Origin: Ramlibacter tataouinensis | GTDB taxonomy: Bacteria; Pseudomonadota; Gammaproteobacteria; Burkholderiales; Burkholderiaceae_C | Assembly (NCBI RefSeq): GCF_001580455.1 | Contig: NZ_CP010951.1 | Coordinates: 372,001-436,000, forward strand | DNA: 64,000 bases | Direction: 5' to 3' | Shown here: positions 44,765 to 54,600 of the stretch, piece by piece | How the letters are laid out: every line of letters begins with the position of its first letter | Position numbering within the stretch: position 1 is the first letter of the stretch | The notes under the pieces: model-generated | The model's database searches: none | Seen by the model: only the letters and a program-made list of their open reading frames with translations | What the model was told of the DNA's origin: nothing | Position numbers and translations under genes: made by a program

Positions 44765-44947
44765 CTAGCGCTCCTGGCGGGCCAAAAACCCCGCCACAAT
44801 CGCTTCGCGATTGCCGGTGTTTTGGTGAGCACATGACAAGCGCTTCGCGCACTTGTCAGTGCTCCCCGCGAATGCCTTCGGCATGTCGCCCGCCCGCTCC
44901 GTGTAGCGCGACATCCAGAACAGGTGGTCGGCGGTGCGTGACAGCAT
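44765..44947 (-). pseudogene. Truncated 5' duplicate of the alpha-E gene, fused to hairpin-rich sequence
   Basis: A 60-codon frame starting right after the ATP-grasp stop (TGAGATG). Its first 19 residues (MLSRTADHLFWMSRYTERA) are identical to those of the alpha-E protein, but the DNA differs at 6 of 56 positions, all synonymous. The next 41 residues (GDMPKAF ... FLARQER) come from a GC-rich insert made of hairpins and resemble nothing I know. It ends TAG, immediately followed by the ATG of the intact alpha-E gene, so translation is still coupled. Either a decayed tandem paralogue or an insertion-associated duplication; a translated leader peptide is possible. Confidence 0.8.
44776..44884 (-). 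repeat. Cluster of four hairpins inside the alpha-E duplicate
   Basis: On the minus strand: ATGCC-GAA-GGCAT (44884-44872), a TGACAAG...CTTGTCA stem whose inner part is GCG-GAA-CGC (44858-44834), CAATCGC-GAA-GCGATTG (44813-44797) and GGCGGG/CCCGCC around a T-rich loop (44795-44776). Three of them share a GAA loop. Together they occupy nearly the whole insert between the duplicated segments. Confidence 0.75.
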
Positions 44948-44948
44948 C

Positions 44949-46451
44949 TCAGACCTCCAGGATCCAGGTGTCCTTGGTGCCGCCGCCCTGCGACGAGTTC
45001 ACCACCAGCGAGCCCTCCTTGAGCGCCACGCGCGTGAGGCCGCCCGGCACCATCTGCACCTCCTTGCCCGAAAGCACGAAGGGCCGCAGGTCGATGTGGC
45101 GCGGCGCGATGCCGCTCTCGACGAAGGTGGGGCAGCTCGACAGTGAGAGCGTGGGCTGGGCGATGTAGCCCTCGGGGCGGGCCTCCAGCGCCCTGCGGAA
45201 CTCTTCGATCTCCTGCTGGCTGGCGGCGGGGCCGACAAGCATGCCGTAGCCGCCGGCGCCGTGCACTTCCTTGACCACCAGATCCTTCAGGTTGGACAGC
45301 ACGTATTTCAGCGACTGCGGATCGCGGCACATGTGCGTTGGCACGTTCTTCAGGATCGGCTTCTCGCCCAGGTAGAACTCGATCATCTTGGGCACGTAGG
45401 GGTAGATCGACTTGTCGTCCGCCACGCCGGCGCCGACGGCATTGCAGATGGTCACGTTGCCCGAGCGGTACGCATCCAGCAGCCCGTGGCAGCCCAGCGT
45501 CGAGGTCGGGCGGAACACCGACGGGTCGAGGTAGTCGTCGTCGATGCGGCGGTAGATCACATCCACCCGGCGCGGGCCGCGCGTGGTGCGCATGTACACG
45601 AAGCGGTCCTTGACGAACAGGTCCTGCCCTTCCACCAGTTCCACGCCCATCTGCTGCGCCAGGAAGGCATGCTCGAAGTAGGCGCTGTTGTACATGCCGG
45701 GGGTGAGCACCACCACCGTGGGATCGGACGCGCCGGGCTGCGCGCAGGCGCGCAGGGTTTCCAGCAGCAGGTCCGGGTAGTGCATCACCGGCGCCACCTG
45801 GTGGGTGCTGAAGAGGTCGGGGAAGAGCCGCATCATCATCTTGCGGTCTTCCAGCATGTAGCTCACCCCGCTGGGCACCCGCAGGTTGTCTTCCAGCACG
45901 TAGTACTCGCCCTCGCCCTGCTCATTGGGCGCGCGCACGATGTCGACCCCGGCGATGTGCGAGTACACGCGATGCGGCGTATAGACGCCCTGCATCTCCT
46001 TGCGGTACTGCGCGTTGTTCAGCACCTGCTCGGCCGGGATCACGCCGGCCCTCAGGATCTCCTGCTCGTGGTAGACGTCGTGCAGGAAGCGGTTCAGTGC
46101 CGTGACGCGCTGCACCAGGCCGCGCTCCATGCTGGCCCATTCGGCCGCGGGAATGATGCGCGGGATCAGGTCGAAGGGGATCAGGCGCTCGGTGCCCGCG
46201 CCGTCCTCGTCCTTGGCGCCATACACGGCGAAGGTGATGCCGACGCGGCGGAAGATCATCTCGGCTTCGGCGCGCCGCGACTGCATCACGCCCGGCGGCT
46301 GCTGTCCCAGCCAGTCGGCGTAGGCCCGGTAGTGGTCGCGCACGCCCTGCAGCTGGACCTGCGACGGGTCCGGTCCACCCTGGACCTGGCTTTGGAACTG
46401 CAGCGGGCCGCCTGCGGGCACGCGCGAGAGCATCTCGTCGAATTTGTGCAT
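44949..46451 (-). CDS. Circularly permuted ATP-grasp protein (type 2, DUF404/DUF407)
   Basis: 500 residues from the ATG at 46451 (MHKFDEMLSRVP); a frame open far upstream into comEC is not coding. The family shows as RRVGITFAVYGAKDEDGAGTERLIPFDLIPRIIPAAEW, AYRSGNVTICNAVGAGVADDKSIYPYVPKMIEFYLGE and VVKEVHGAGGYGMLVGPAAS, the last carrying ATP-grasp lysine and Gly-rich elements. ATP-grasp enzymes ligate a carboxylate to an amine through an acyl-phosphate. With its alpha-E partner downstream it forms the core of a predicted amide- or peptide-forming system; the transglutaminase and Anbu-type protease often seen in such loci are not adjacent here. Confidence 0.93.
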   Translation of the reverse strand: MHKFDEMLSRVPAGGPLQFQSQVQGGPDPSQVQLQGVRDHYRAYADWLGQQPPGVMQSRRAEAEMIFRRVGITFAVYGAKDEDGAGTERLIPFDLIPRIIPAAEWASMERGLVQRVTALNRFLHDVYHEQEILRAGVIPAEQVLNNAQYRKEMQGVYTPHRVYSHIAGVDIVRAPNEQGEGEYYVLEDNLRVPSGVSYMLEDRKMMMRLFPDLFSTHQVAPVMHYPDLLLETLRACAQPGASDPTVVVLTPGMYNSAYFEHAFLAQQMGVELVEGQDLFVKDRFVYMRTTRGPRRVDVIYRRIDDDYLDPSVFRPTSTLGCHGLLDAYRSGNVTICNAVGAGVADDKSIYPYVPKMIEFYLGEKPILKNVPTHMCRDPQSLKYVLSNLKDLVVKEVHGAGGYGMLVGPAASQQEIEEFRRALEARPEGYIAQPTLSLSSCPTFVESGIAPRHIDLRPFVLSGKEVQMVPGGLTRVALKEGSLVVNSSQGGGTKDTWILEV

Positions 46452-46540
46452 GGAGGGCTGGTGTCCTGTCCATGAAGGATAGCAATTTCCGCGCCCTTCA
46501 AAGGGGTCCGGAGCCCGCCATGTCGCAGGAAGCCTGCCGA

Positions 46541-48934
46541 TCAAGGGACCGGGTGGCGCCAATACCTCGGCCGCAGTTCGCGCTCGCAGGTGACCTGCCC
46601 GGGCTGCCAGGATCGCCAGCCGGCCGCGCCGCAGTGCGGCGAGTCGATCACCGCGATGCCGCGTTCCCGCAGGCGTTCCAGGACCACGGGCGCCGGATGG
46701 CCGAAGCGATTGCGCCAGCCGGCCTGCACCAGCGCGAGCGAAGGATGCACCGCGTCCAGGAAATCCGCGCTGGACGAGGTCTTGCTCCCATGGTGCGGCA
46801 CCAGCAGCAGGTCGGCCGACAGCGGCGCGCCGCTGGCCACGAGCTGGGCCTCCTGCCGCGCCTCCACATCGCCGGGCAGCAGCGCGCTGCGCTGCCCATT
46901 GGAGACGCGCAGCACGCAGCTGAGGGCATTGGGCCGGGCCGCCGCGCCGTAGTCGGCGGCCGCGGGATGCAGGAGTTCGAAGTCCACAGCGTCCCAGCGC
47001 CAGCGTTGGCCCCCGGTGCAGCGCGTCGAAGCGGGCCATGCCAGCAAGGGATGGCCGTCTTCCAGCGAGCTCACCAGGGCCGCCTGCGGCTGCATGGACA
47101 GCACCGCCGCCGCCCCGCCGGTGTGGTCTGTGTCGCGGTGGCTGAGCATCAGGATGTCCACCCGCTCGTCGAAGGCACGCAGCAGCGGCACCAGGACGCG
47201 GTGTCCGGCGTCGCTGTCCGGGCCCCAGCGCGGTCCCGCGTCGTAGACCAGCGTGTGACCGGCGGTGCGCACGATGACGGCATTGCCCTGCCCGACATCG
47301 GCGGCGAGGAGTTCGAACTCGCCGGCGGGCGGGCGGACGCCCTGCCACAGCAGCACCGGCAGCAGCAGGGGCACGCCAAGCAAGCGCGCATGCCAGGGCA
47401 GGCGCATCGCCAGTAGCAGTCCACCGGTCACGCCTGCGACGCCGGCCCACAGCGGCGCCGCGGGCAACGAAACCGTCGCGAATGGCAGCGAGGCCAGCCA
47501 CTCCAGCCAGACCTGCAAGCCCTGGAGGGCAGCTGCCGCGAGCGCCCACAAGCCATTGAAGGCCACGCCGGCGAGCGCCAGCGGCGTGACCACCAGCGTC
47601 ACCCAGGGAATGGCCAGCGCATTCGCCGGCAAGCCCACCACCGAGACCTGGCCGAACAGCAGCAGCGCCATCGGCGTCAGCGCGAGGGTCACCACCCACT
47701 GTTCGTGCAGGGCCGCGCGCAGGCGGTCGACGGCCTGTCGCAGCCGGCTGCGGGCGGGCGGCGCCTGCGCGCCCGGGTCCGCGGCGAACAACACGCCCAC
47801 GGCGACAAAGCTCAACCAGAAGCCGGCCTGCAGCATCGCCCAGGGGTCGAGCGCCAGCACCAACGCGCACGCCATCAGCCAGACCTGCGGCCAAGGCCAG
47901 CGCCGGCCGGCCAGGCGCAGCGCGCTCACCGCGGCGAGCATCCAGATCGTGCGCTGCGCCGGCACGCCCCAGCCGCTGAAAAGTGCGTAGGCCCAGGCGA
48001 TGCCCAGCCCGCCCAGCAGCGCCGCATGCTGCGCCGGCACGGCCAGGCACAGGCGCTGGCCGCGCCGCCACAGCGCGCCCACCGCCAGCGCGGCCGCCCA
48101 CGCGAACATGGTGATGTGCAGGCCCGAGATGCTCATCAAGTGCGCGACGCCGGTCGCGCGGAAGATGTCCCAGTCCGCGCGCTCGATGGCGTTCTGGTCG
48201 CCCACGATCAGCGCCGCCAGGATGCCGGCGGTCTTGCGGTCCGCGACCTGCCGCAAGACCGCGTCGCGCACCGACTGCCGCGCCAGTTCCACCGGGTGCC
48301 GCCAAGTCTGCGCCAGGCGCTGCGGCGCTGCATTGCGCGGTCCGGCGCGCACGTAGCCCGTGGCCTGCATGCCCTGCTCCCACAGCCACAGTTCGTAGTC
48401 GAAGCCGTGCGGGTTCTGATGCCCGTGCGGTGCCTTCAGCCGCACCTGCAGGCGCCAGCGCTCGCCGGCGCGCAGGTCCGGCGGGGCCGCGCCGGCGTCG
48501 GCCGGGCCCGCGTACCAGCCCAGATAAAGCTGCGGCGGCAAGCGCACCGCTTCGCGCTCGAGCGTTGCCGACTCCACCTCGAAGCGAAAGCGCACCCCGG
48601 TGTCGCCGCGTTGCGGCATCGCGGCGACGACGCCGGTGACCGTCAGCTCGCGCCCTTCCAGTTCGGCTGCCAGTCCGCGGGCCTGGATATCCAGCGCGCG
48701 GGCGCCGCACAGGCTGAAGGCGAGCGCCGCGACGCCCGCGAACAGGGCTGCGCCTGCCAAAGGGCGGCTGTGCACCAGTGCGATGCTGCACGCCATCAGC
48801 AGGCCCAGCGCGGCCACGGCCGCATACAGCAGGCCGTCATCCAGGGCGGGCTGCTGCAGCTGCAAGGCCGTGCCGGCGACGAATCCCGCCAGGGCCGGCG
48901 TCAACAGGGCTGCGGCGGGCGTGTGCGTTCGCAT
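46541..48934 (-). CDS. comEC: DNA internalization competence protein ComEC/Rec2
   Basis: 797 residues from the ATG at 48934 (a GTG two codons upstream is possible). N-terminal membrane helices and an OB-like DUF4131 region (LTVTGVVAAMPQRGDTGVRFRFEVES) are followed by the ComEC core channel domain (GDQNAIERADWDIFRATGVAHLMSISGLHITMFAWAAAL) and several more helices. The C-terminal metallo-beta-lactamase domain starts near residue 545 with LAADVGQGNAVIVRT and has LSHRDTDHTGG (HxDxDH) and VPHHGSKTSSS. It forms the inner-membrane channel for single-stranded DNA in natural transformation. The gene is complete, so competence is plausible. It is 89 bp upstream of the ATP-grasp gene. Confidence 0.95.
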   Translation of the reverse strand: MRTHTPAAALLTPALAGFVAGTALQLQQPALDDGLLYAAVAALGLLMACSIALVHSRPLAGAALFAGVAALAFSLCGARALDIQARGLAAELEGRELTVTGVVAAMPQRGDTGVRFRFEVESATLEREAVRLPPQLYLGWYAGPADAGAAPPDLRAGERWRLQVRLKAPHGHQNPHGFDYELWLWEQGMQATGYVRAGPRNAAPQRLAQTWRHPVELARQSVRDAVLRQVADRKTAGILAALIVGDQNAIERADWDIFRATGVAHLMSISGLHITMFAWAAALAVGALWRRGQRLCLAVPAQHAALLGGLGIAWAYALFSGWGVPAQRTIWMLAAVSALRLAGRRWPWPQVWLMACALVLALDPWAMLQAGFWLSFVAVGVLFAADPGAQAPPARSRLRQAVDRLRAALHEQWVVTLALTPMALLLFGQVSVVGLPANALAIPWVTLVVTPLALAGVAFNGLWALAAAALQGLQVWLEWLASLPFATVSLPAAPLWAGVAGVTGGLLLAMRLPWHARLLGVPLLLPVLLWQGVRPPAGEFELLAADVGQGNAVIVRTAGHTLVYDAGPRWGPDSDAGHRVLVPLLRAFDERVDILMLSHRDTDHTGGAAAVLSMQPQAALVSSLEDGHPLLAWPASTRCTGGQRWRWDAVDFELLHPAAADYGAAARPNALSCVLRVSNGQRSALLPGDVEARQEAQLVASGAPLSADLLLVPHHGSKTSSSADFLDAVHPSLALVQAGWRNRFGHPAPVVLERLRERGIAVIDSPHCGAAGWRSWQPGQVTCERELRPRYWRHPVP

Positions 48935-49008
48935 GCACACCGCTCAACGCTGTCGCGTCTGCGGCTGAGGACAGAACGGGAGGAATTTGCGAAATCCTTC
49001 GCAAGATC

Positions 49009-49041
49009 GAAACAAAAACCTGGGCGGTGATATCCACCGCC
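49009..49041 (-). terminator. Probable Rho-independent terminator downstream of the RimK-like ATP-grasp gene
   Basis: On the minus strand GGCGGTG and CACCGCC pair perfectly around a 5-nt loop (49041-49023), followed four bases later by TTTTTGTTT (complement of 49018-49010). It lies about 150 bp beyond the ATP-grasp stop and 75 bp before the comEC start, so it may also act in the comEC leader. Confidence 0.5.
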
Positions 49042-49188
49042 GCTGTGGATAACCCTGTTGGTTTGTCCCGGCTGCCGTTGGCAAATGCAGCATTCATGCG
49101 GGCTGCACTGCCGTGCCTGCGAAACGGGCAGCCCCGTGCCGCGGGTTACGAGTAGTACTTGACAGCCCTGTGACGCCCTGCTTGCCGT

Positions 49189-50139
49189 TCATCGATTCAA
49201 CTGGGCCACCAGGAAATCCACCACGCGCTCGAACGGGTCGAAGCCGAACGACTCCGCCACCGAGGGTCGCAGGTTCGAGTTGGCGTTGATGTCGTAGAAC
49301 ACGCGCCGACCATGGGGCGCCTCGAGGTATTCGATGCCGCCGACGTCGAGGCGGGCCGCGCGCACGATGCGCAGCGCCGTCTCCACGGCTTCGCGCGGCA
49401 CCTCATGGAAGGGAAGGAACTCCACCGGGGGCGCGTCCTGCTGCGGCTCGGGGATCTCGCATGCGGCCTCGCCAACGTCCGGGTTGCACACCGGCGAGGG
49501 GCAGAGGTTGAAGCGGCCATGAGTCCTGACGCGCATCGCATACAGCAACTTGCCGCCGAGGAATTCCAGGCGCACGATGCCCTGATCGGGGTCGTGCGGC
49601 AGGTACTCCTGCAGCAGGAACAGGTTGTCCGGCAGCCAGATGCCCGGGTCCTGGCGAAAGACCGCTTCCACCGCCTCGATCGACTCGACCACCTGGATGC
49701 GGGCCCCGCTGCCACCCTGGTCCGGCTTGAGCACGGCGGGCCAGGCGATCCCGCCGGCATGGCGCCGCAGCGCGGCGGGATCGTTGAAGGTGAGCGAGCG
49801 CGGCGTGTCTATGCCCAGCGAATGCAGCAGCGCCGCCTGGGCACTCTTGCTCAACTCGAGCGCGAACACGTCGGCGCCGTTCAGCACGCGCGCGCCGAGG
49901 CGCTCCAGCGTGCGCATGTAAGCCAGCGCGAGCGGCACGGCCCGCGTGTTGCCGCGAAGGTAGGCGCTCGGGCTGGCCTGGTTGAAATACAGCTTCGCCG
50001 CGGGTGGATCGGTGTTGGTGAACGCCGCATGCGTGACGTGGAACGGGGCGAAGTCGACGCCGCGCTTCTCCAGCGCAGCGAAAAGCGGCTTCTGCCACTC
50101 CGGGTGCTCATGCAGGACAACCAGCTCGGGAGAGCGCAT
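49189..50139 (-). CDS. RimK/glutathione-synthetase-like ATP-grasp protein
   Basis: 316 residues from the ATG at 50139 (MRSPELVVLHEH). N-terminal pre-ATP-grasp part includes KLYFNQASPSAYLRGNTRAVPLALAYM. The ATP-grasp domain has WPAVLKPDQGGSGARIQVV (ATP-binding lysine and Gly-rich loop), LLQEYLPHDPDQGIVRLEFLGGKLLYAM and, at the end, ARLDVGGIEYLEAPHGRRVFYDINANSNLRP with the Mg-binding Asp/Asn pattern of RimK and glutathione synthetases. It would form an amide or peptide bond, substrate unknown. It begins 52 bp after the outer-membrane efflux gene and may be the last gene of that operon. Confidence 0.85.
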   Translation of the reverse strand: MRSPELVVLHEHPEWQKPLFAALEKRGVDFAPFHVTHAAFTNTDPPAAKLYFNQASPSAYLRGNTRAVPLALAYMRTLERLGARVLNGADVFALELSKSAQAALLHSLGIDTPRSLTFNDPAALRRHAGGIAWPAVLKPDQGGSGARIQVVESIEAVEAVFRQDPGIWLPDNLFLLQEYLPHDPDQGIVRLEFLGGKLLYAMRVRTHGRFNLCPSPVCNPDVGEAACEIPEPQQDAPPVEFLPFHEVPREAVETALRIVRAARLDVGGIEYLEAPHGRRVFYDINANSNLRPSVAESFGFDPFERVVDFLVAQLNR

Positions 50140-50191
50140 CCGGTCAATGTACGACCGACGGCGACGCCCGGTGCCCCGACCGGTGCACCGG

Positions 50192-51646
50192 TCAGCGCGC
50201 GGCTTGCTCTGCCGCGAGCGGTTTCGGCGTGGGACGGTCCGCCAGGTCCACCCAGCCGCCGGCCAGCGCCTTGTACAGCGCGATGTGCTGCAGCAGCACG
50301 TCGGCCTGGGTCTGCGAGAGATCCAGCTGGGCGTTGAAGAGGCTGCGGTCCGCATCCAGCACTTCCAGGTAGCTGGTGTAGCCGCCCTCATAGCGCTTGC
50401 GCGACTGGATCGAATAGCGCTGCAGCGCCTGCACCTGCCGCAGCTGGGTATCGCGTGCCTGCACGGTCTTCTCCACCCCGACCAGCGCGTCCTCGGTCTC
50501 GCGGAACGCCACCTGCACGGCCCGGCGGTACTGCGCGACCGCCTCACGCGTGGCGGCTTCGGCGGACTGGACCTGGCCCGAGATGGCGCCGCCGGTGAAG
50601 ATCGGCATGGTCGCGGCCGCGCCATAGCTCCAGGCCTGCGACGCCGACGACAGCCCGGACAGCGACGTGCTCGCCACGCCCAGCGCGCCGGTGAGTGAAA
50701 TGCTGGGGAAGTAAAGCGCCCGCGCCGCGCCGATGCCGGCGTTCGCCGACACCAGCGCCTGTTCGGCCTCGCGCACATCGGGCCGGCGCTCCAGCACGCT
50801 GGACGGCAGGCCGGCCGGCACGGCCGGCAGCGCGAGCTGGTCGATCGGCTTGCCGCGCGCGATGGGCCCCGGGTTGCGGCCCACCAGGACCGAGAGAGCG
50901 TTCTCCTCTTGCGCGATCGACTGCTGCAGCGTGGGTACCGTGCGCTGCGCGGCAGCCAGTTCCGAGCGCGCCTGCTGCACTTCGACCTCGGAGACGACGC
51001 CGCCCCGGAAGCGCCGCTCGAAGACGCGCAGCGCGTCCTCGCGGATCCCGACCGTGTCACGCGCTACTTCGAGCTGCCGGTCCAGGTCACGCAGCCGCAC
51101 ATAGCTGGCGGCCACCGATGACACCACCGACAGCACCACGCCGCGCCGGAACTCCTCGCTGCCGCGCAGGGCCGCGAGTGCAGCCTCGCTCTGCCGTCGC
51201 ACCCGCCCGAACAGGTCGATCTCCCAGCTCGCGAGCAGGCTGCCGGTCACCGAATTGAAAGGGTTGTCCGCCGGCACCACGGTGCCCGAACGGTCACTCA
51301 AGCGCTGTCGGGTGCCGCCCAGCTGGGCCGACACCTGCGGGTACAAGCCCGAACGCGTCACGGTCAGCAGTCCGTTGAATCGATCCACGCGCGCGGCCGC
51401 GGCTTCGAGGTCGTAGTTGGCCGCGAGCGCCTCCGCGACCAGCGCGTCGAGCGCCGGGTCGTTGAAGCCCTGCCACCAGGCGCTTTCCGCGGCGCCGGCC
51501 ACCCCAGGCGTCGTCTCGGCGAACCGGTATTTCTCCGGCACGGCCAGCGAGGGGCGCTGGTAGTTCGGACCCAGCGTGCAGCCGGCCACCAGCAGGCCCA
51601 CGGCCGCGAAGGCCGCGAAGGCCGCGATGCGTGTCTTAGAAGCCAT
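50192..51646 (-). CDS. RND efflux outer membrane lipoprotein (OprM/NodT family)
   Basis: 484 residues. Lipoprotein signal with the lipobox LVAGC (Cys23), followed by TLGPNYQRPSLAVPEKYRF, the standard N-terminus of OprM-type factors. Two OEP repeats follow, with WWQGFNDPALDALVAEALAANYDL and the second-half LERRPDVREAEQALVSANAGIGAARALYFPSISLTGALG. It forms the trimeric TolC-like channel through the outer membrane for the adjacent RND pump; its start overlaps the pump stop by 11 bp, giving a complete tripartite operon. Confidence 0.96.
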   Translation of the reverse strand: MASKTRIAAFAAFAAVGLLVAGCTLGPNYQRPSLAVPEKYRFAETTPGVAGAAESAWWQGFNDPALDALVAEALAANYDLEAAAARVDRFNGLLTVTRSGLYPQVSAQLGGTRQRLSDRSGTVVPADNPFNSVTGSLLASWEIDLFGRVRRQSEAALAALRGSEEFRRGVVLSVVSSVAASYVRLRDLDRQLEVARDTVGIREDALRVFERRFRGGVVSEVEVQQARSELAAAQRTVPTLQQSIAQEENALSVLVGRNPGPIARGKPIDQLALPAVPAGLPSSVLERRPDVREAEQALVSANAGIGAARALYFPSISLTGALGVASTSLSGLSSASQAWSYGAAATMPIFTGGAISGQVQSAEAATREAVAQYRRAVQVAFRETEDALVGVEKTVQARDTQLRQVQALQRYSIQSRKRYEGGYTSYLEVLDADRSLFNAQLDLSQTQADVLLQHIALYKALAGGWVDLADRPTPKPLAAEQAAR

Positions 51647-54600
51647 CGTCGACTTTCGCGGCAGGCGTGCCTTCGGGCAGCACCGACCCGTGGGGCGGCG
51701 CGGGCGGCTCCTTCGGATGGGGCGCCTTCTTGCCGGCGAAGCGATCGCTGAGCACGATCAGGCCCCAATAGAACATCGGAATGACAAAGATCGCGATCAC
51801 CGTCGCGCCCAGCATGCCGCCGATGACGCCAGTCCCCAGCGAATGGCGGCTCGCCGAGGACGCGCCGCTCGCGATCGCCAGCGGGACGCACCCCAGGATG
51901 AAGGCCAGCGAGGTCATGATGATCGGCCGCAGGCGCAGCTTCGCCGCTTCGAGCGCCGCATCGAGCGCGCTCATCTTCTCCTTGTGCTGCAGCTCAACGG
52001 CAAACTCGAAGATCAGGATCGCGTTCTTGGCCGCCAGAGCAATAAGCACCGTGAGGCCGATCTGGAAGTACACATCGTTCTCCGTGCCCCGCATCCAGAT
52101 CGCGAGGATGGCGCCGAACAGCGCGAACGGGACCGCCAACAGCACGCCAATGGGCAGCGTCCATTTCTCGTACTGCGCGGCCAGGATCAGGAACACCATC
52201 ACGAGGGCGAATGCGAACACCAGTCCCGCGGTGGAGCCTGCCGTGCGTTCCTCGAACGCCTGCCCCGACCACGCGAACGAAAAGCCCTGGGGCAAGTCAC
52301 GCGCCAGTTCTTCCATGACCGCCAGCGCCTGGCCGGAGCTGTAGCCTGGGGCTGGGCCGCCCGTGATCTTGGCGGCCTGGAAGTTGTTGAACCGGGTGAC
52401 GATGTCCGCGCCCGTCACGTAGCGGGTCGAGCACATCGCCTTCAGCGGGACCATGTCGCCGGCCTTGTTGCGCACGAACATGTTCTGCAGGTCTTCCGGC
52501 CGCATCCGGAAGTCGGGCTCGGCCTGCAGGATCACCTGGAACAGGCGGCTGCTCTTGGGGAACTGGCTGACATACAGCGAGCCGAACAGCGTCTGCAGGG
52601 TCGAATACACCTCCTGGACCGGCACACCGAGGCTTTCGGCTTTCTCGCGATCGACGTCCACCAGCATTTGGCGCCCGCGCGAGTTGATCGTCGAGCTCAC
52701 GCCCGCGAGTTCCGGCCGTTGCCGCGCCTTCGCGATCAAGTCGCGCGCCACCCCTTCTATCTGCTGGTAGCTGGCGTCACCCTCGCTTTGCACCCAGAAC
52801 TCGAAGCCGCCCGTCGTGCCCAGTCCCGGGATCGACGGCGGATTCAGCGGCACCACCACGGCCTCGCGGATGCCTGCGAATTCTTCGGACGCCCGCCGGA
52901 TCAGGGCGTCGGCCTGGAGTTCGGCGTCCTTGCGCTCGGCAAAGCCCGCCAGCGAGACGAACAGCACGCCCGCATTGGTCTTGTTCTGCGAATCGATGAG
53001 GCTGAAACCCGGCGCGGTCGCCACGGCAACGACCCCTGGTTGCTTTGAATACCACTGTTGCACACGATCGGTGATGACCTCGGTGCGGTCCAGGCTCGCC
53101 GCATCCGGCATGATGACCGCGGTGTAGATGTAGCCCTGGTCCTCCACCGGCAGGAACGACGACGGCACGCGGCTGAACAGGCCCAGCGTCACGGCCGTCA
53201 TTGCGACGATCAGCGCGATCGCCAGGAAGGCGCGCCGGATGGCCCACTTCACGCCCGCCGTGTAGCCCGAGGTGAGACGATCGAACTGGCGGTTGAACCA
53301 GCCGAAGAAGCCCTTGCGCGGACCAGGCGCATGGGGCTTGAGCAGGATGGCCGACAGCGCGGGCGCCAGGGTCAGGGCCACCACGCCCGACAGCACCACC
53401 GACACCGCGATCGTGATCGCAAACTGCTTGTACAACTGGCCGGTGATACCCGAGAGGAAGGCCACGGGGATGAACACCGCGCACAGCACCAGCACGATCG
53501 CGATCACCGGCCCGGTCACTTCGTCCATCGCTTTCTTGGCGGCCTCGCGCGGCGGCAGGTGGAATTCGGACATGTTGCGCTCGACGTTCTCCACCACCAC
53601 GATCGCGTCGTCCACCACGATGCCGATCGCCAGCACCATGCCGAACAGGGTCAGCATGTTCACCGAGAACCCCATGGCCGACATGCCGATGAAGGCGCCG
53701 ATGATGGACACCGGCACCGCCAGGATGGGAACCAGCGTGGCGCGGAAGCTCTGGAGGAACAGGTACACCACCAGAACGACCAGAATCACCGCCTCGATGA
53801 ATGTGTGAACCACCTCGTTGATCGATTCCTTCACGAACTCCGTGGTGTCCAGCGAGATGTTGTATTCCAGCCCGTTGGGAAAGGCAGGGCGCAAGCGTTC
53901 CAGCGTGGCCCGCACATCCTTGGCCACTTGCAGCGCATTGGCACCGGGCTGCTGGTAAATGGCGATCAGCGTGGCCGTCTTGCCGTTGAACTTGCCCCGG
54001 ATCGAATAGTCCTTGGAACCGAGCTCGGCGCGGCCGACATCCTTGACCCGCACGATCGCCCCGGTACCGGACTCAGCCCGCAGGATGATGTTGTCGAACT
54101 GCTCGGTCTCGATCATGCGGCCCGAGGTCGCCACCGGAATGGTCTGCTGCACCGGACGTGCGGTGGGCGACGCGCCCAGCCGGCCGGCGGCGAATTGCTG
54201 GTTCTGCTGCGCGACGGCATTCTGAATGTCGGTCGCGGTCAGTTTCAGGCTCGCCATGCGGTCCGGCCGCAGCCAGATGCGCATGGCGTAGTCGGGGTAG
54301 CCCAGGATCGCTGCCTGGTTCGCGCCAGGAATACGCTTGATCGCGTCCAGCACATTGATATTGGCGTAGTTCGCCACATACGTGGTGCCTAGGCTGTCGT
54401 CCGGCGAGAAGATCGCGATGATCATCATGAAGGCCGACGACTTCTTCTGCACCGACACGCCCTGCGCGCTCACGGCGGAAGGCAGCTGGGGCAGCGCCAG
54501 GTTCACCCGGTTCTGCACGTCCACCTGCGCCAGCTCGGGGTCGGTACCGATCTCGAAGAAGATCGACAGCGACATGTTCCCGGTCGAACTCGAGGTGGAG

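Noticed and set aside
44949..48791. 1280-codon frame merging the ATP-grasp gene with an upstream extension
   Set aside because: The upstream 780 codons are an out-of-frame shadow of comEC; the ATP-grasp family begins at MHKFDEM (46451).
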